DNA of 64,000 nt from Desulfovibrio sp. (GCA_022839785.1 JALHJW010000001.1:372001-436000), one strand, 5' to 3'. Counted from the stretch's first letter, positions 45,599 to 54,270 are shown. A program made the numbers and translations. The notes: generated by a model not told the origin, from the letters alone.

Positions 45599-46249
45599 AT
45601 GCAGCACGACTCCCCGCCCGCTCCCGGCGCAGGCCGCCGGGAACGCCCCGTGGCCTTCAGGCCCGCGGACGCTCTGGGCTTCATCACCCCGGCCGAACTG
45701 GAGCGGCTGGCCGCGACCATGCGCGCCATGAAGCTCCCCTCGGCCAAGATGACGGCGGACGGCCGCTTCCTGCTTCTCGGCCTGGACCCCGAGGCCGCCC
45801 CGGCCGCCCGCGTGGCGCTGGGACAGCAGGCCCGTCCCCGTCCCTGCTCGGTCCACGCCTGCCCGGGCGCGGCAGGCTGTCCCAACGGGCTGCGCGACAC
45901 CTTCGCCGTGGCCCGACATCTGGAGGCGCTGCTCACGGGTCTCGCCCTGCCCGCCAAGGTCAAGGCGGGAATCTCGGGCTGCCCCCGCTGCTGCGCCGAG
46001 AGCATGGTCCGCGACATCGGCCTCATCGGCCGCAGGAACGGCTGGTCCGTGGTCTTCGGCGGCAGCGCGGGCATCGCGCCGCGCACGGGCGGCGTGCTGG
46101 CCGACGGCCTAGCCGACGACGAAGCCCTTGACCTCATCGCCAGGGTGTTGCAGACATATTCGGAGAATTCCCGCACGAACGAACGCACCGCCCGTTTTGC
46201 GCAGCGGCTCGGCGACGACGCCGTGCGCAGCGCCTGCGGGCTTTCCTGA
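45599..46249 (+). CDS. Small siroheme/4Fe-4S sulfite reductase (low-spin, assimilatory type)
   Basis: 216 aa from ATG 45599, with AAAGGAG upstream. It has the nitrite/sulfite reductase cluster ligands: C88-x5-C94 in HACPGAAGCPNG and C128-x3-C132 in SGCPRCCAES, plus the ferredoxin-like half domain before them (FITPAELERLAATMRAMKLPSAKMT). The length matches the monomeric low-spin sulfite reductase of Desulfovibrio (about 27 kDa), which is much smaller than DsrAB or CysI. It reduces sulfite or nitrite by six electrons. Lying behind an HcpR site with a polyferredoxin gene upstream, a nitrite- or NO-linked role is attractive. The reading frame overlaps no other gene. Confidence 0.84.
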   Translation: MQHDSPPAPGAGRRERPVAFRPADALGFITPAELERLAATMRAMKLPSAKMTADGRFLLLGLDPEAAPAARVALGQQARPRPCSVHACPGAAGCPNGLRDTFAVARHLEALLTGLALPAKVKAGISGCPRCCAESMVRDIGLIGRRNGWSVVFGGSAGIAPRTGGVLADGLADDEALDLIARVLQTYSENSRTNERTARFAQRLGDDAVRSACGLS

Positions 46250-46253
46250 CGAG

Positions 46254-47141
46254 ATGGACGCAAGCACTGCCTGTCCTCCGCCGCTCGGCGCGCGCCAAGC
46301 CGAGGCCCGTTTCGCCGCCCTGTGCGGCGGCCCGGCCTGTCCGCGCTGCGGCGCCGGGCACGCCTACAGCCTGAGCAGCGGGCGGCTGCGCTGTCCCGGC
46401 TGCGGCTACACCTTCCACCGCTTCTCCCTGCGCTTCATCAACCGCGGCGGTCTGCCGCCCGAGTACTGGCACGCCATCCTGCACTACTTCGAGCACGGCC
46501 TCGCCCCGCAGGAGGCGACCGACCGGCTCCGCCTGACCTACGCCACGGTCTTCAAGGCCTACGCCACCATCCGTCTCTCGCTCGTGGCCCTGGCCGAGGA
46601 CTGGCATCCCCTGCTGGACGACAGGGGCGAACTGGTCAAGCGCTGCCCGGACATCGCCCAGGAGGAGGAGAAACGCCCCCTGTGCACCACCTGCCGTTCC
46701 CCGGTGATCGGCGTGCGCCAGCTCGGCGGCTTCGTGCAGCTCAGGCTCCTCTCCCGCCTGGCGGCCCAGGACGTCTTCCACATGCCGCTCACGCTCAAGA
46801 CCTGGCGCACCCTGGTCTACACCGAGGCCTTCCAGGATTTCTCCGGCCTGCTCTTCTGCTGCTGCCGCACGGCGCGCAGCCTCTTTCAAGCCAAGTTCAC
46901 GCGCTCGCCCCTGGATCTCGACGACACATCCTTCCACAGCTTCGCCGAAGGCTGGTTCGCCCGCTGGCACTGCCTCTCCCCGGCCAACTCCCTGGCCTAC
47001 CTCAAGGAAATCGAGCTGCGCTACAACAACCGCCACGTACACCTCTACCCCGCCCTGGCGCAGGCCCTCTGCGGCCTGGTGTCGCCCCCCCGCCCGCCCC
47101 GGCGGGAAACCGGCCGCCCGGTGTCAAACCGCGAAGACTGA
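46254..47141 (+). CDS. Zinc-ribbon protein derived from an IS1595-type transposase, probably domesticated
   Basis: 295 aa from ATG 46254, 4 nt after the sulfite reductase stop. An N-terminal zinc ribbon (C29, C32, C47, C50: ACPRCGAGHAYSL, RLRCPGCGYTF) and a helix-turn-helix-like segment (LAPQEATDRLRLTYATVFKAYATI) are arranged as in IS1595/ISXO2 transposases. The end (SFAEGWFARW, YLKEIELRYNNRH) also matches their C-terminal pattern. The middle lacks a recognisable DDE set; instead there is a second knuckle (C144, C147) and a CCC run (202-204). No terminal inverted repeats were found. Operon position suggests a retained cellular role, perhaps DNA binding or metal/redox sensing. Confidence 0.65.
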   Translation: MDASTACPPPLGARQAEARFAALCGGPACPRCGAGHAYSLSSGRLRCPGCGYTFHRFSLRFINRGGLPPEYWHAILHYFEHGLAPQEATDRLRLTYATVFKAYATIRLSLVALAEDWHPLLDDRGELVKRCPDIAQEEEKRPLCTTCRSPVIGVRQLGGFVQLRLLSRLAAQDVFHMPLTLKTWRTLVYTEAFQDFSGLLFCCCRTARSLFQAKFTRSPLDLDDTSFHSFAEGWFARWHCLSPANSLAYLKEIELRYNNRHVHLYPALAQALCGLVSPPRPPRRETGRPVSNRED

Positions 47142-47261
47142 TTTTTTTCTCACCCTCTCCCCCTGTTTCCCGTAACTGGCAGGACAATGGGGCGATGGAG
47201 CGTCCGCCGGACGGCAGGACGGCCCCGTTGATCGGTTTTCCGCAACAGAGGAGGAGTGGTG

Positions 47262-47318
47262 ATGCACTGCACGCGAAGCGGCGCCTTTTCGCCGGGGAGG
47301 CGCGGCCATGGCGGATGA
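47262..47318 (+). CDS. Possible leader peptide ORF before nrfH
   Basis: An 18-codon frame (MHCTRSGAFSPGRRGHGG) begins 4 nt after a perfect AGGAGGAG and ends 11 nt inside nrfH in another frame. The ribosome site is better than that of many genes here, so translation is plausible, and termination near the nrfH start could couple to it. It may also be chance; no conservation data are available. Confidence 0.25.
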   Translation: MHCTRSGAFSPGRRGHGG

Positions 47319-47775
47319 ACGGCGCATGTTCGGACTGAAGACGGTGGCCCTGGCCGCCGTGGCCGGCGTGGTCATCTACGCCGGCATGGCCTATTCCATG
47401 AAATCCACGGATCAGGCGCGCTTTTGCGGCTCCTGCCACGTCATGTGGGAGCAGACGCGCTCGCACCAGGCCTCGCCCCACGCCAAGGTGGCCTGCAACG
47501 AGTGCCACGCCCCCGAGGGCGGCGTCTCCAAGATGGTCTTCAAGGCCAAGAGCGGCACGCGGGACGTCTACGAGAACACCCTCGGCACGGTCTACGACGT
47601 GATCCACGCCACCAAGGACACCAAGGCCGTGGTGGACGCCAACTGCAGGCGCTGCCACGAGGTGACGACCCTCAACGTCAACATGCAGGCCAAGGAATAC
47701 TGCACCGACTGCCACCGCCATGTCCCGCACATGAGCAGGAAGCCCATAGCCACCAGGAGCGCCGCAAATGAATAG
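47308..47775 (+). CDS. nrfH: Cytochrome c nitrite reductase small subunit NrfH
   Basis: 155 aa. One N-terminal membrane anchor (about 10-29) is followed by a periplasmic domain with four heme c motifs: CGSCH (40-44), CNECH (63-67), CRRCH (113-117) and CTDCH (132-136). M46 directly after the first motif (CGSCHVM) matches the unusual proximal Met ligand of NrfH heme 1. It belongs to the NapC/NirT family and takes electrons from menaquinol to NrfA. GGGGAGG lies 7 nt before ATG. It overlaps nrfA by 8 nt. Confidence 0.96.
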   Translation: MADERRMFGLKTVALAAVAGVVIYAGMAYSMKSTDQARFCGSCHVMWEQTRSHQASPHAKVACNECHAPEGGVSKMVFKAKSGTRDVYENTLGTVYDVIHATKDTKAVVDANCRRCHEVTTLNVNMQAKEYCTDCHRHVPHMSRKPIATRSAANE

Positions 47776-49369
47776 GAAAATCCTCTCCCTTTTCGTCGTC
47801 CTGTGCGCCGCCGGAGCCGCCTTCTTCGGCTGCACGGAGATTCCCGAGCCCAAGCAGCAGGTCTACAAGACCGATCTTCCCGAGAAGATCGTCACCAACA
47901 AGCCCTTCGAGAAGGAGTTCCCGCAGCAGTACGCCACGTATCTGCGCAACGACGAGGACAAGATCATGACCGAGTACAAGGGCTCGGTCCCCTTCGAGAA
48001 GCACAACAACGTCGACCCCCTGCCCAAGGGCTACAAGCACGCCCAGCCGTACCTGAAGAACCTCTGGATGGGCTACCCCTTCAGCTACGAATACAACGAG
48101 ACCCGCGGCCACACGTACGCGCTCACCGACATCCTGCAGATCGACCGCCTGAACCGTTACGCCGAGCAGGCGGGCCTGCCCGCCACCTGCTACAACTGCA
48201 AGACGCCCAAGATGATGGAGTGGGTGGACAAGTACGGGGACGAGTTCTGGGCCAAGGAGTTCAACTCCTTCCGCGAGGAGCTGGACCTCAAGGACCACTC
48301 CATCGGCTGCGCCCAGTGCCACGACCCCAAGACCATGGAGCTGCGCATCACCTCGGTGCCGCTGAACGACTACCTGAAGAAGGTGGACAAGGACCCCAAG
48401 AAGCTCTCCCGCAACGAGATGCGCTCCCTGGTCTGCGCCCAGTGCCACGTGGAGTACTACTTCACCGATCCCAAGCACGGCCCCAAGGCCAAGCCGGTCT
48501 TCCCTTGGACGCGCGGCTTCGGCTTCGAGGACATCTACGAGTACTACAAGGACTTCGGCTCCACCACCGCGCCCGGCATGGAAGGCTGGTTCACGGACTG
48601 GACGCACGCCGTGTCCAAGACGCCCATGCTCAAGGCCCAGCATCCCGAGTACGAAACCTTCATCGACGGCCCGCACGGCGCTGCCGGCGTGGCCTGCGCC
48701 GACTGCCACATGGCCTACACCCGGACCGACGGCAAGAAGAAGATCTCCAACCACCACTGGACCTCGCCCCTCAAGACTCCGGACGGCATCAACCAGGCCT
48801 GCCGCACCTGCCACACGGACAAGTCGCCAGAGTACCTGAAGAAGCGTGTGGAGGACACGCAGAAGAAGACCTTCGAGAACCTCCTGGCGGCCCAGGACGT
48901 CTCGGTCAAGGCCCACGAGGCCGTGCGCCTGGCGAACGAATGGACCGGCGAGAAGTCGGCGGACTACGACAAGCTCATGGCCCAGGCCAAGGAGAACGTG
49001 CGCCACGGCCAGTTCCTGTGGGACATGATCTCGGCCGAGAACAGCGTGGGCTTCCACAACCCGGCCAAGGCCCTCGACACCCTGGCCCGCTCGCAGCGCT
49101 ACAGCCAGGATGCCGTGAACCTGGCCATGCAGGCCACCAGGTACGGCATCGCGTCCAAGCTTGAGGGCGACATCAAGCAGATCGTGCCGCCGATCCTGCA
49201 CCACAGCCGCAAGCTGCAGCAGAGCGCCGAGCACCTGAAGTCGCACAAGTGGCTCAGCTACCTGCCGCAGTTCCCCGAGGCCCCCATGATGTGGAATCTC
49301 AACAAGCGGCTGATTCCGGCCAAGCCCGCCGACGCCCCGGCGGCCAAGCCCGAGGAAAAGAAGTCGTAG
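47768..49369 (+). CDS. nrfA: Ammonia-forming cytochrome c nitrite reductase NrfA
   Basis: 533 aa. The catalytic heme motif CYNCK (C141, C144, K145) with lysine ligand, and four CXXCH motifs (181-185, 223-227, 310-314, 345-349), identify a pentaheme NrfA. The signal sequence ends with FFGC (C22), a possible lipobox, so the protein may be lipid-anchored in the periplasm. It reduces nitrite to ammonium with six electrons and can also reduce NO and sulfite. Translation is coupled to nrfH (ATGAATAG). No HcpR-like dyad is seen in the 166 nt before nrfH. Confidence 0.97.
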   Translation: MNRKILSLFVVLCAAGAAFFGCTEIPEPKQQVYKTDLPEKIVTNKPFEKEFPQQYATYLRNDEDKIMTEYKGSVPFEKHNNVDPLPKGYKHAQPYLKNLWMGYPFSYEYNETRGHTYALTDILQIDRLNRYAEQAGLPATCYNCKTPKMMEWVDKYGDEFWAKEFNSFREELDLKDHSIGCAQCHDPKTMELRITSVPLNDYLKKVDKDPKKLSRNEMRSLVCAQCHVEYYFTDPKHGPKAKPVFPWTRGFGFEDIYEYYKDFGSTTAPGMEGWFTDWTHAVSKTPMLKAQHPEYETFIDGPHGAAGVACADCHMAYTRTDGKKKISNHHWTSPLKTPDGINQACRTCHTDKSPEYLKKRVEDTQKKTFENLLAAQDVSVKAHEAVRLANEWTGEKSADYDKLMAQAKENVRHGQFLWDMISAENSVGFHNPAKALDTLARSQRYSQDAVNLAMQATRYGIASKLEGDIKQIVPPILHHSRKLQQSAEHLKSHKWLSYLPQFPEAPMMWNLNKRLIPAKPADAPAAKPEEKKS

Positions 49370-49445
49370 CGGCCCGACGTATCCGCTGCGGATCACGCGC
49401 CCCCGGCTCCCTTCCGGAACCGGGGGCGCATCTTTTTGCAATCGG

Positions 49446-50459
49446 TCACGACAAACGACGCAGACGGTCGGCCAGACCGGAAGGCAGCATGACCGGCCCG
49501 CGCGGCAGGCGCGCGGGATCGAACAGCGGCAGGAGGTCCTCGGCGCGGCAGGGCGCGGGCTCCGGCAGCAGCCCGGCGGCGAAGCCCAGCCAGCCGGTCG
49601 CGGCCGCGGCCGCGACGCCCGCATCACGCAACGCGGCCAGGGAAAGGGCGGCGTGGCGCTTGGCCAGACGCTGCCCCTCCTCGTCCACGAGCAGCGGCAC
49701 GTGCAGGAATTCCGGCGTCGGCGCGCCGAGCAGATGAAAAAGCAGCACCTGGCGCGGCGTGGAGTCGAGCAGATCGTCGCCGCGCACCACCTGGCTGATG
49801 CGCATGGCCGCGTCGTCCGCCACCACGGCGAGCTGGTAGGCCCAGATCCTGTCCGAGCGGCGGATGGCCACGTCGCCGAGGTCGGCCGGGGAGAGACAGA
49901 GTTCACCGCGCGCCAGGTCCACGAACCGCACTCCCTCGTCCGGACAGCGCAGCCGGAGCGCGGGCCGCCGCCCGGCCGCCTCGCGCGCCGCGCATTCTCC
50001 GGGCGTGAGCCCGGCGCAGGTCCCGGGATAGGCCGGTCCGGCTTCCCCGGCGTGCGGGGCCGAGGCAAGGGTGCGCAGATCCTTGCGCGTGCAGAAGCAG
50101 GGATAGACGAGGCCGCGCGCGGCCAGCCTCTCGGCCGCCTCCTGGTAGAGATGGAGGCGCTCGCTCTGGCGGTAGGGGCCGTACGGACCGCCCACGTCCG
50201 GCCCCTCGTCCCAGGAAAGGCCGAGCCAGGAGAGATCGCGCAGAAGCCCCTCGGCGAACTCGGGCCGCGAGCGCGCCGGGTCGAGGTCCTCCAGGCGGAA
50301 GACCATGCGCCCTCCCCGGCTCTTGCAGGCCAGCCAGGCCAGGAGCGCGGCGAAGGCGTTGCCCAGGTGCATCCCGCCCGTGGGGCTGGGCGCGAAACGG
50401 CCGCGCGGCGGCGGGCCGGAGGAGGGAACGGCGTCGGCAGGCATGGCTGAGGTCCGCAT
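49446..50459 (-). CDS. gluQ: Glutamyl-Q tRNA(Asp) synthetase
   Basis: 337 aa. A truncated glutamyl-tRNA synthetase without anticodon-binding domain: GRFAPSPTGGMHLGNAF (HIGH-type), VFRLEDLDPARSRPEF, a zinc site with CFC and later YPGTC, YQLAVVADDAAMRISQVVRGDDLLDSTPRQ, and a KMSKS-like QRLAKRHAAL. It attaches glutamate to queuosine in tRNA-Asp. The length is that of GluQ-RS (about 300) rather than GltX (about 470). No ribosome site is clear and the ATG at 50444 is an alternative start. Confidence 0.92.
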   Translation of the reverse strand: MRTSAMPADAVPSSGPPPRGRFAPSPTGGMHLGNAFAALLAWLACKSRGGRMVFRLEDLDPARSRPEFAEGLLRDLSWLGLSWDEGPDVGGPYGPYRQSERLHLYQEAAERLAARGLVYPCFCTRKDLRTLASAPHAGEAGPAYPGTCAGLTPGECAAREAAGRRPALRLRCPDEGVRFVDLARGELCLSPADLGDVAIRRSDRIWAYQLAVVADDAAMRISQVVRGDDLLDSTPRQVLLFHLLGAPTPEFLHVPLLVDEEGQRLAKRHAALSLAALRDAGVAAAAATGWLGFAAGLLPEPAPCRAEDLLPLFDPARLPRGPVMLPSGLADRLRRLS

Positions 50460-50536
50460 GGACCGAAAGACAGGACCGCGTCAAGCCCGCGCGGCCGCTC
50501 CCGAAGGCTCGGGAACGGCCGCGCGGGCCCGGACGG

Positions 50537-51967
50537 CTACTTGTAGTAGACCTTGAGTTCGTTGGTGTGGATGCGCGTCTGGCCCGGCGTGGGCTGGCCG
50601 GAGGTGATGATCACGTTCTCGCCCGGAGCGAAGAGCGCGCTCTTCTGCACCCAGTTCTGGGCCCGCTCCAGGTGGCTCTCGCTGCCGGTGTCCGCGAGCC
50701 TGGGCCGGACGCCCCAGAAGTAGTTGAGGTAGCGCTGCACGGGCTTGCTCGTGGTCAGGGCGTAGATGGGATGCGAGGGGCGGCGGCTGGAGAGCAGCCG
50801 GGCCGTGGCCCCGCTCGTGCTGTGCGCCACCAGGGCCTTGCTCTCCGCGGTCTCGGCCAGAATGCAGGCGGAATAGGCCATGTACTTGACCAGGTTCTTC
50901 TCCTTGCGCGGCGCGAAGGGTCCCTGGGTGCGCTCCAGGTAGTAGTCCTCGGTGTTCTGGGCGATGTCGCGGATGAAGGCCGTGGCCTCTGCCGGATATT
51001 GGCCCACGGCCGTCTCCTCGGAGAGCATCACGCAGTCCGCGCCGTCGAGGATGGCGTTGGCCACGTCCGTGGCTTCCGCCCGGGTGGGCACGGGGTTGTT
51101 GACCATGGACAGCAGCATCTGGGTGGCCACGATGCAGGCCTTCTGGGCATGGCGGCAGGCGCGGATGATGCGCTTTTGGATCACCGGCACCTCGGACAGG
51201 GGACATTCGAGGCCCAGGTCGCCGCGCGCCACCATGACCGCGTCCGCGAGGTCCACGATGGATTCGATGTTGTCCACCGCGTTGCGGCGCTCAATCTTGG
51301 CCACCACCGGCACCCACAGTCCGTGCCTGCGGATCTCCTCCTTGGCGTCCTCGATGTCCTGGCGGGTCTGCACGAAGGAGATGGCGAAGGCGTCCACGCC
51401 GATCTCCAGCCCCTCGCGCAGGTCCACCTTGTCCTTGTCCGTGAGCGCGGGCAACGGATGGGACTTGCCCGGAAAGGTGATGCCCTTGTTGGAGGTCAGG
51501 ATGCCCGAGTTGTGCGCGCGCAGCAGGAAGGCGCGGTCCTTCTCGACCACCTTCTCCACGGTGAACTGCAACATGCCGTCCGAGAGGGTCACGGGCATGC
51601 CCACGTCCAGTCCGGCCAGCACGGCGGGCAGGTCCACGCTGACGAAGGCGCAGGCGTCCGTCTTCTGGCCGTCGCCCTCCAGTCCCAGTTCGATGAGGCA
51701 GCTCTTCTCGATGGTCCTGGGGGAGCCCAGGACCTCGCCGATGCGGATCTTGGGGCCGCACAGGTCGCCCATGACGGTCAGGGGGATACCCACGTCGTCC
51801 TCGACCTGGCGGATCATCTGCACCACGGGTATGAACTTCTCCGCCGTGGAGTGGGAGAAGTTGAGCCTGAAGATGCGCACTCCGTTCTCGACCATGGCGC
51901 GCATGATCCTCGTGTCCGTGGAAGAGGGGCCGAGGGTGGCCACGATCTTGGTCCGCATCACGTCCAT
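50537..51967 (-). CDS. pyk: Pyruvate kinase
   Basis: 476 aa from ATG 51967, with AGGAGG 7 nt upstream; the frame remains open far upstream as shadow of the next gene. Motifs: TKIVATLGPSS, RLNFSH, GDLCGPKIRIG, VVAKIERRNAVDNIESIVDLADAVMVARGDLGLE, and ATQMLLSMVNNPVPTRAEATDVANAILDGADCVMLSEETAVGQYP. The C-terminal allosteric domain follows (SKALVAHSTSGATARLLSSRRPSHPIYALT). It makes pyruvate and ATP in glycolysis. The gene stands alone. Confidence 0.97.
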   Translation of the reverse strand: MDVMRTKIVATLGPSSTDTRIMRAMVENGVRIFRLNFSHSTAEKFIPVVQMIRQVEDDVGIPLTVMGDLCGPKIRIGEVLGSPRTIEKSCLIELGLEGDGQKTDACAFVSVDLPAVLAGLDVGMPVTLSDGMLQFTVEKVVEKDRAFLLRAHNSGILTSNKGITFPGKSHPLPALTDKDKVDLREGLEIGVDAFAISFVQTRQDIEDAKEEIRRHGLWVPVVAKIERRNAVDNIESIVDLADAVMVARGDLGLECPLSEVPVIQKRIIRACRHAQKACIVATQMLLSMVNNPVPTRAEATDVANAILDGADCVMLSEETAVGQYPAEATAFIRDIAQNTEDYYLERTQGPFAPRKEKNLVKYMAYSACILAETAESKALVAHSTSGATARLLSSRRPSHPIYALTTSKPVQRYLNYFWGVRPRLADTGSESHLERAQNWVQKSALFAPGENVIITSGQPTPGQTRIHTNELKVYYK

Positions 51968-52126
51968 CCGGAATCCTCCTGGATATCTTGGGTCCGTCTC
52001 TTTCAGGAACCCTAGCACAATTCGGGGCCGAGTAAACGCCTCTTGCGCGCCGCGCTTTTTCTCTTGCCGGATCGGCCCACCGGGGTATGATGCAGACCAT
52101 CCACGCACCCGGCAAGGGAGGTCCGC

Positions 52127-53056
52127 ATGCGCCACGCCGCCCGCATCCAGCCCCGGGAACTCGCCCGTCGTCTGACGGAGGCTTCCGGCCCCAGGCCCGT
52201 CTGCCTGCTGCCCCCCGAGGTCCATGCCGCCAAACGCATCCCCGGGGCCCTCTGCGCCTGCATCTACGAGGTCGCCTTCCCGGAAACCATGGCCCGACTC
52301 GTCCCGGACCTCTCCACGCCCCTGGCGCTCTACGGGGCGGACGCACACTCCCGCGAGGCGGACGTGGCCGCGCACAGACTGGCCGGCCTCGGCTATGCGG
52401 ACGTGGTCGTGCTCGCAGGCGGCATCGCCGCCTGGGAATGCGCCGGGCTGCCCCTGGAGGGCGACGCCCCCCGCGCCCCGCTGCCCGACCCGGCGACCCA
52501 GCCTCCCGCGCCGGGCCGCTACGTCCTCGTTCCGCAGGAGTGCTCCCTGGAGTGGACCGGCCGCAACAAGACCGGCCGCCACACGGGCAGCGTGGCCGTG
52601 GCCGGCGGGGGGATCGAACTGCGGCAGGACGGGCTGCGCGGCGAGGTGCGCATCGACGTGGCCTCTATCAGGGACCACGATCTCGCGGACGCGGGGCTGA
52701 ACGCCCTGCTCGTGGCGCACCTGCTCTCGGAGGATTTCTTCGCGGCCGCGCGCTTTCCCGCGGCGACCATGGTCCTGGACGACGCGACGCCCATTCCCGG
52801 GGCCACGCCCGGCATGCCCACGCACCATGTCCATGGCCGCCTGACGTTGCGTGGCCTGACCCGGCCGCTGTGCTTTCCGGTCACTCTGGCCCGATTGCCC
52901 GACGAACGGCTGGCGGCAGAGGCACATTTCGACCTGGACCGCACCCTGTGGGGCGCGGACTACGGCTGTGGCCGCCTCTACCGCTGTCTCGACTACCATC
53001 TCGTCTACGACCATGTGGGCATCGCCCTCAGGCTCGTGGCCGAGCCGGAAAACTGA
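52127..53056 (+). CDS. Fusion of a Cys-less rhodanese-like domain and a YceI-like domain
   Basis: 309 aa. Residues 1-112 look like a rhodanese domain (IPGALCACIYEVAF, VAAHRLAGLGYADVVVLAGGIAAWECAGLPL), but the loop that should carry the catalytic Cys reads LYGADAHSRE with Gly70 in that place, so sulfurtransferase activity is unlikely. Residues about 130-305 resemble the YceI lipocalin-like domain (YVLVPQECSLEWTGRNKTGRHTGSV, HLLSEDFFAAARFPAATMV, VHGRLTLRGLTRPLCFPVTL). YceI proteins are usually secreted and bind polyisoprenoids, whereas this one has no signal peptide. It is 35 nt before a secreted PQQ-dehydrogenase-like gene. Confidence 0.72.
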   Translation: MRHAARIQPRELARRLTEASGPRPVCLLPPEVHAAKRIPGALCACIYEVAFPETMARLVPDLSTPLALYGADAHSREADVAAHRLAGLGYADVVVLAGGIAAWECAGLPLEGDAPRAPLPDPATQPPAPGRYVLVPQECSLEWTGRNKTGRHTGSVAVAGGGIELRQDGLRGEVRIDVASIRDHDLADAGLNALLVAHLLSEDFFAAARFPAATMVLDDATPIPGATPGMPTHHVHGRLTLRGLTRPLCFPVTLARLPDERLAAEAHFDLDRTLWGADYGCGRLYRCLDYHLVYDHVGIALRLVAEPEN

Positions 53057-53091
53057 CGCGCGGCGGAACGTTCCCCCGCGAGGAGGCCGTC

Positions 53092-54270
53092 ATGTCCAAA
53101 GCCGTGGTTCTGCCGCTACTGCTGCTCGCCCTGGCGGCGCCGGCCCGGGCCTACGACATCTGGGGGTGGCTCACGGCCCTTGCCGCCCGCCCCGGCGCGC
53201 CCGTGACCGACTCCAGCCAGGGCCGACTCCGCGTGGACGTGGTCGCCGAAGAACTCGCCAGCCCCTGGGGCCTGGCCTTCCTGCCGGACGGCAGGGTCCT
53301 CGTCACGGAACGGCCCGGCCGCATCGTCGCCCTGTCCGTGAACGGCGGCCGGATCCTTCTGGCGGACGTCCCGCAGGTCGCCTACAGGGGACGGGAAGGC
53401 CAGGGGGGTCTGCTGGACATCGCGCTGCACCCGGATTTCGCGTCCAACCGCCTGGTCTACCTCGCCTTCACCGTGGATACGCCCCAGGGCGAGATGACCC
53501 GCGTCGCGCGCTACGTCCTGGACAGGGACCGGCTCACGCAGGAACGGATCGTCTTCGCCGGGGTCCCCGGCAGCGCCAAAAGCAAGCACTTCGGCTGCCG
53601 CCTCGCCTTCGACCCCGGCGGCAGGCTCCTCGTCACCCTGGGGGAGCGCGGCGATCCCCGCCGCGCCCAGGACCTCGCGGACCTGAACGGCAAGACCCTG
53701 CGCCTGAACGACGACGGGACCACGCCGGAGGACAACCCGTTCGCCGGCGTGGCCGGAGCGCGGCCCGAGATATACGCCTACGGCAACAGGAACGCCCAAG
53801 GCATGGCCGTGCATCCGGCCACGGGCATGATCGTGCAGACCGAGCACGGACCCTCGTGGAACGACGCGCCGGGCGGCGGCGACGAGATCAACATCGTCAG
53901 GCCCGGCACGAACTACGGCTGGCCCCTGGTCCACCACCGCGAAACCGGGCCGGGCCTGACGCCGCCCGTGCTCGAATACACCCCGGCCGTGGCCCCCTCC
54001 GGGGCCTGCTTCCTCTCGGGCGGCCTCTTCCCCGCCTGGGAGCACGACTTTTTCTTCGCCACCCTGCGCGGCGAGAAACTGATCCGCGTGAAATTCGCGG
54101 GCGAACGGCCCGTGGAGCAGGAATTTCTCCTGCAGGGGCGTTTCGGACGTCTCCGGCACGTGGCCTGCGGTCCGGACGGCGCGCTCTACGTCCTGACCTC
54201 GGACACCGACGCCTACGGGCCGGGACGGACCGGAGGAGACCGCCTGCTCCGCCTCTCCCCGGCCGGTTGA
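53092..54270 (+). CDS. PQQ-dependent sugar dehydrogenase-like secreted protein
   Basis: 392 aa from ATG 53092 (AGGAGG upstream). A signal peptide (AVVLPLLLLALAAPARA) leads to a six-bladed propeller of the soluble aldose/glucose dehydrogenase family (YliI/Gdh-B type): LASPWGLAFLPDGRVLVTERPG, GLLDIALHPDFASNRLVYLAF, FGCRLAFDPGGRLLVTLGERG, EIYAYGNRNAQGMAVHP, TEHGPSWNDAPGGGDEINIV, NYGWPLVHH. The key histidine after the third blade (HFG) and the GNRN/QG segments are kept. It would oxidise sugars in the periplasm, if PQQ is available; no pqq genes are in the window. Three genes 52127-55514 run on one strand. Confidence 0.85.
   Translation: MSKAVVLPLLLLALAAPARAYDIWGWLTALAARPGAPVTDSSQGRLRVDVVAEELASPWGLAFLPDGRVLVTERPGRIVALSVNGGRILLADVPQVAYRGREGQGGLLDIALHPDFASNRLVYLAFTVDTPQGEMTRVARYVLDRDRLTQERIVFAGVPGSAKSKHFGCRLAFDPGGRLLVTLGERGDPRRAQDLADLNGKTLRLNDDGTTPEDNPFAGVAGARPEIYAYGNRNAQGMAVHPATGMIVQTEHGPSWNDAPGGGDEINIVRPGTNYGWPLVHHRETGPGLTPPVLEYTPAVAPSGACFLSGGLFPAWEHDFFFATLRGEKLIRVKFAGERPVEQEFLLQGRFGRLRHVACGPDGALYVLTSDTDAYGPGRTGGDRLLRLSPAG

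Noticed and set aside
46254..47141. Active insertion sequence around the transposase-like gene
   Set aside because: No terminal inverted repeats or target duplications were found, the gene is 4 nt from its upstream neighbour, and catalytic acids are not evident.
47142..47307. HcpR-type site upstream of nrfHA
   Set aside because: No TTGAC/GTCAA dyad with 4-nt spacing is present in the gap; only an isolated TTGAT was seen.
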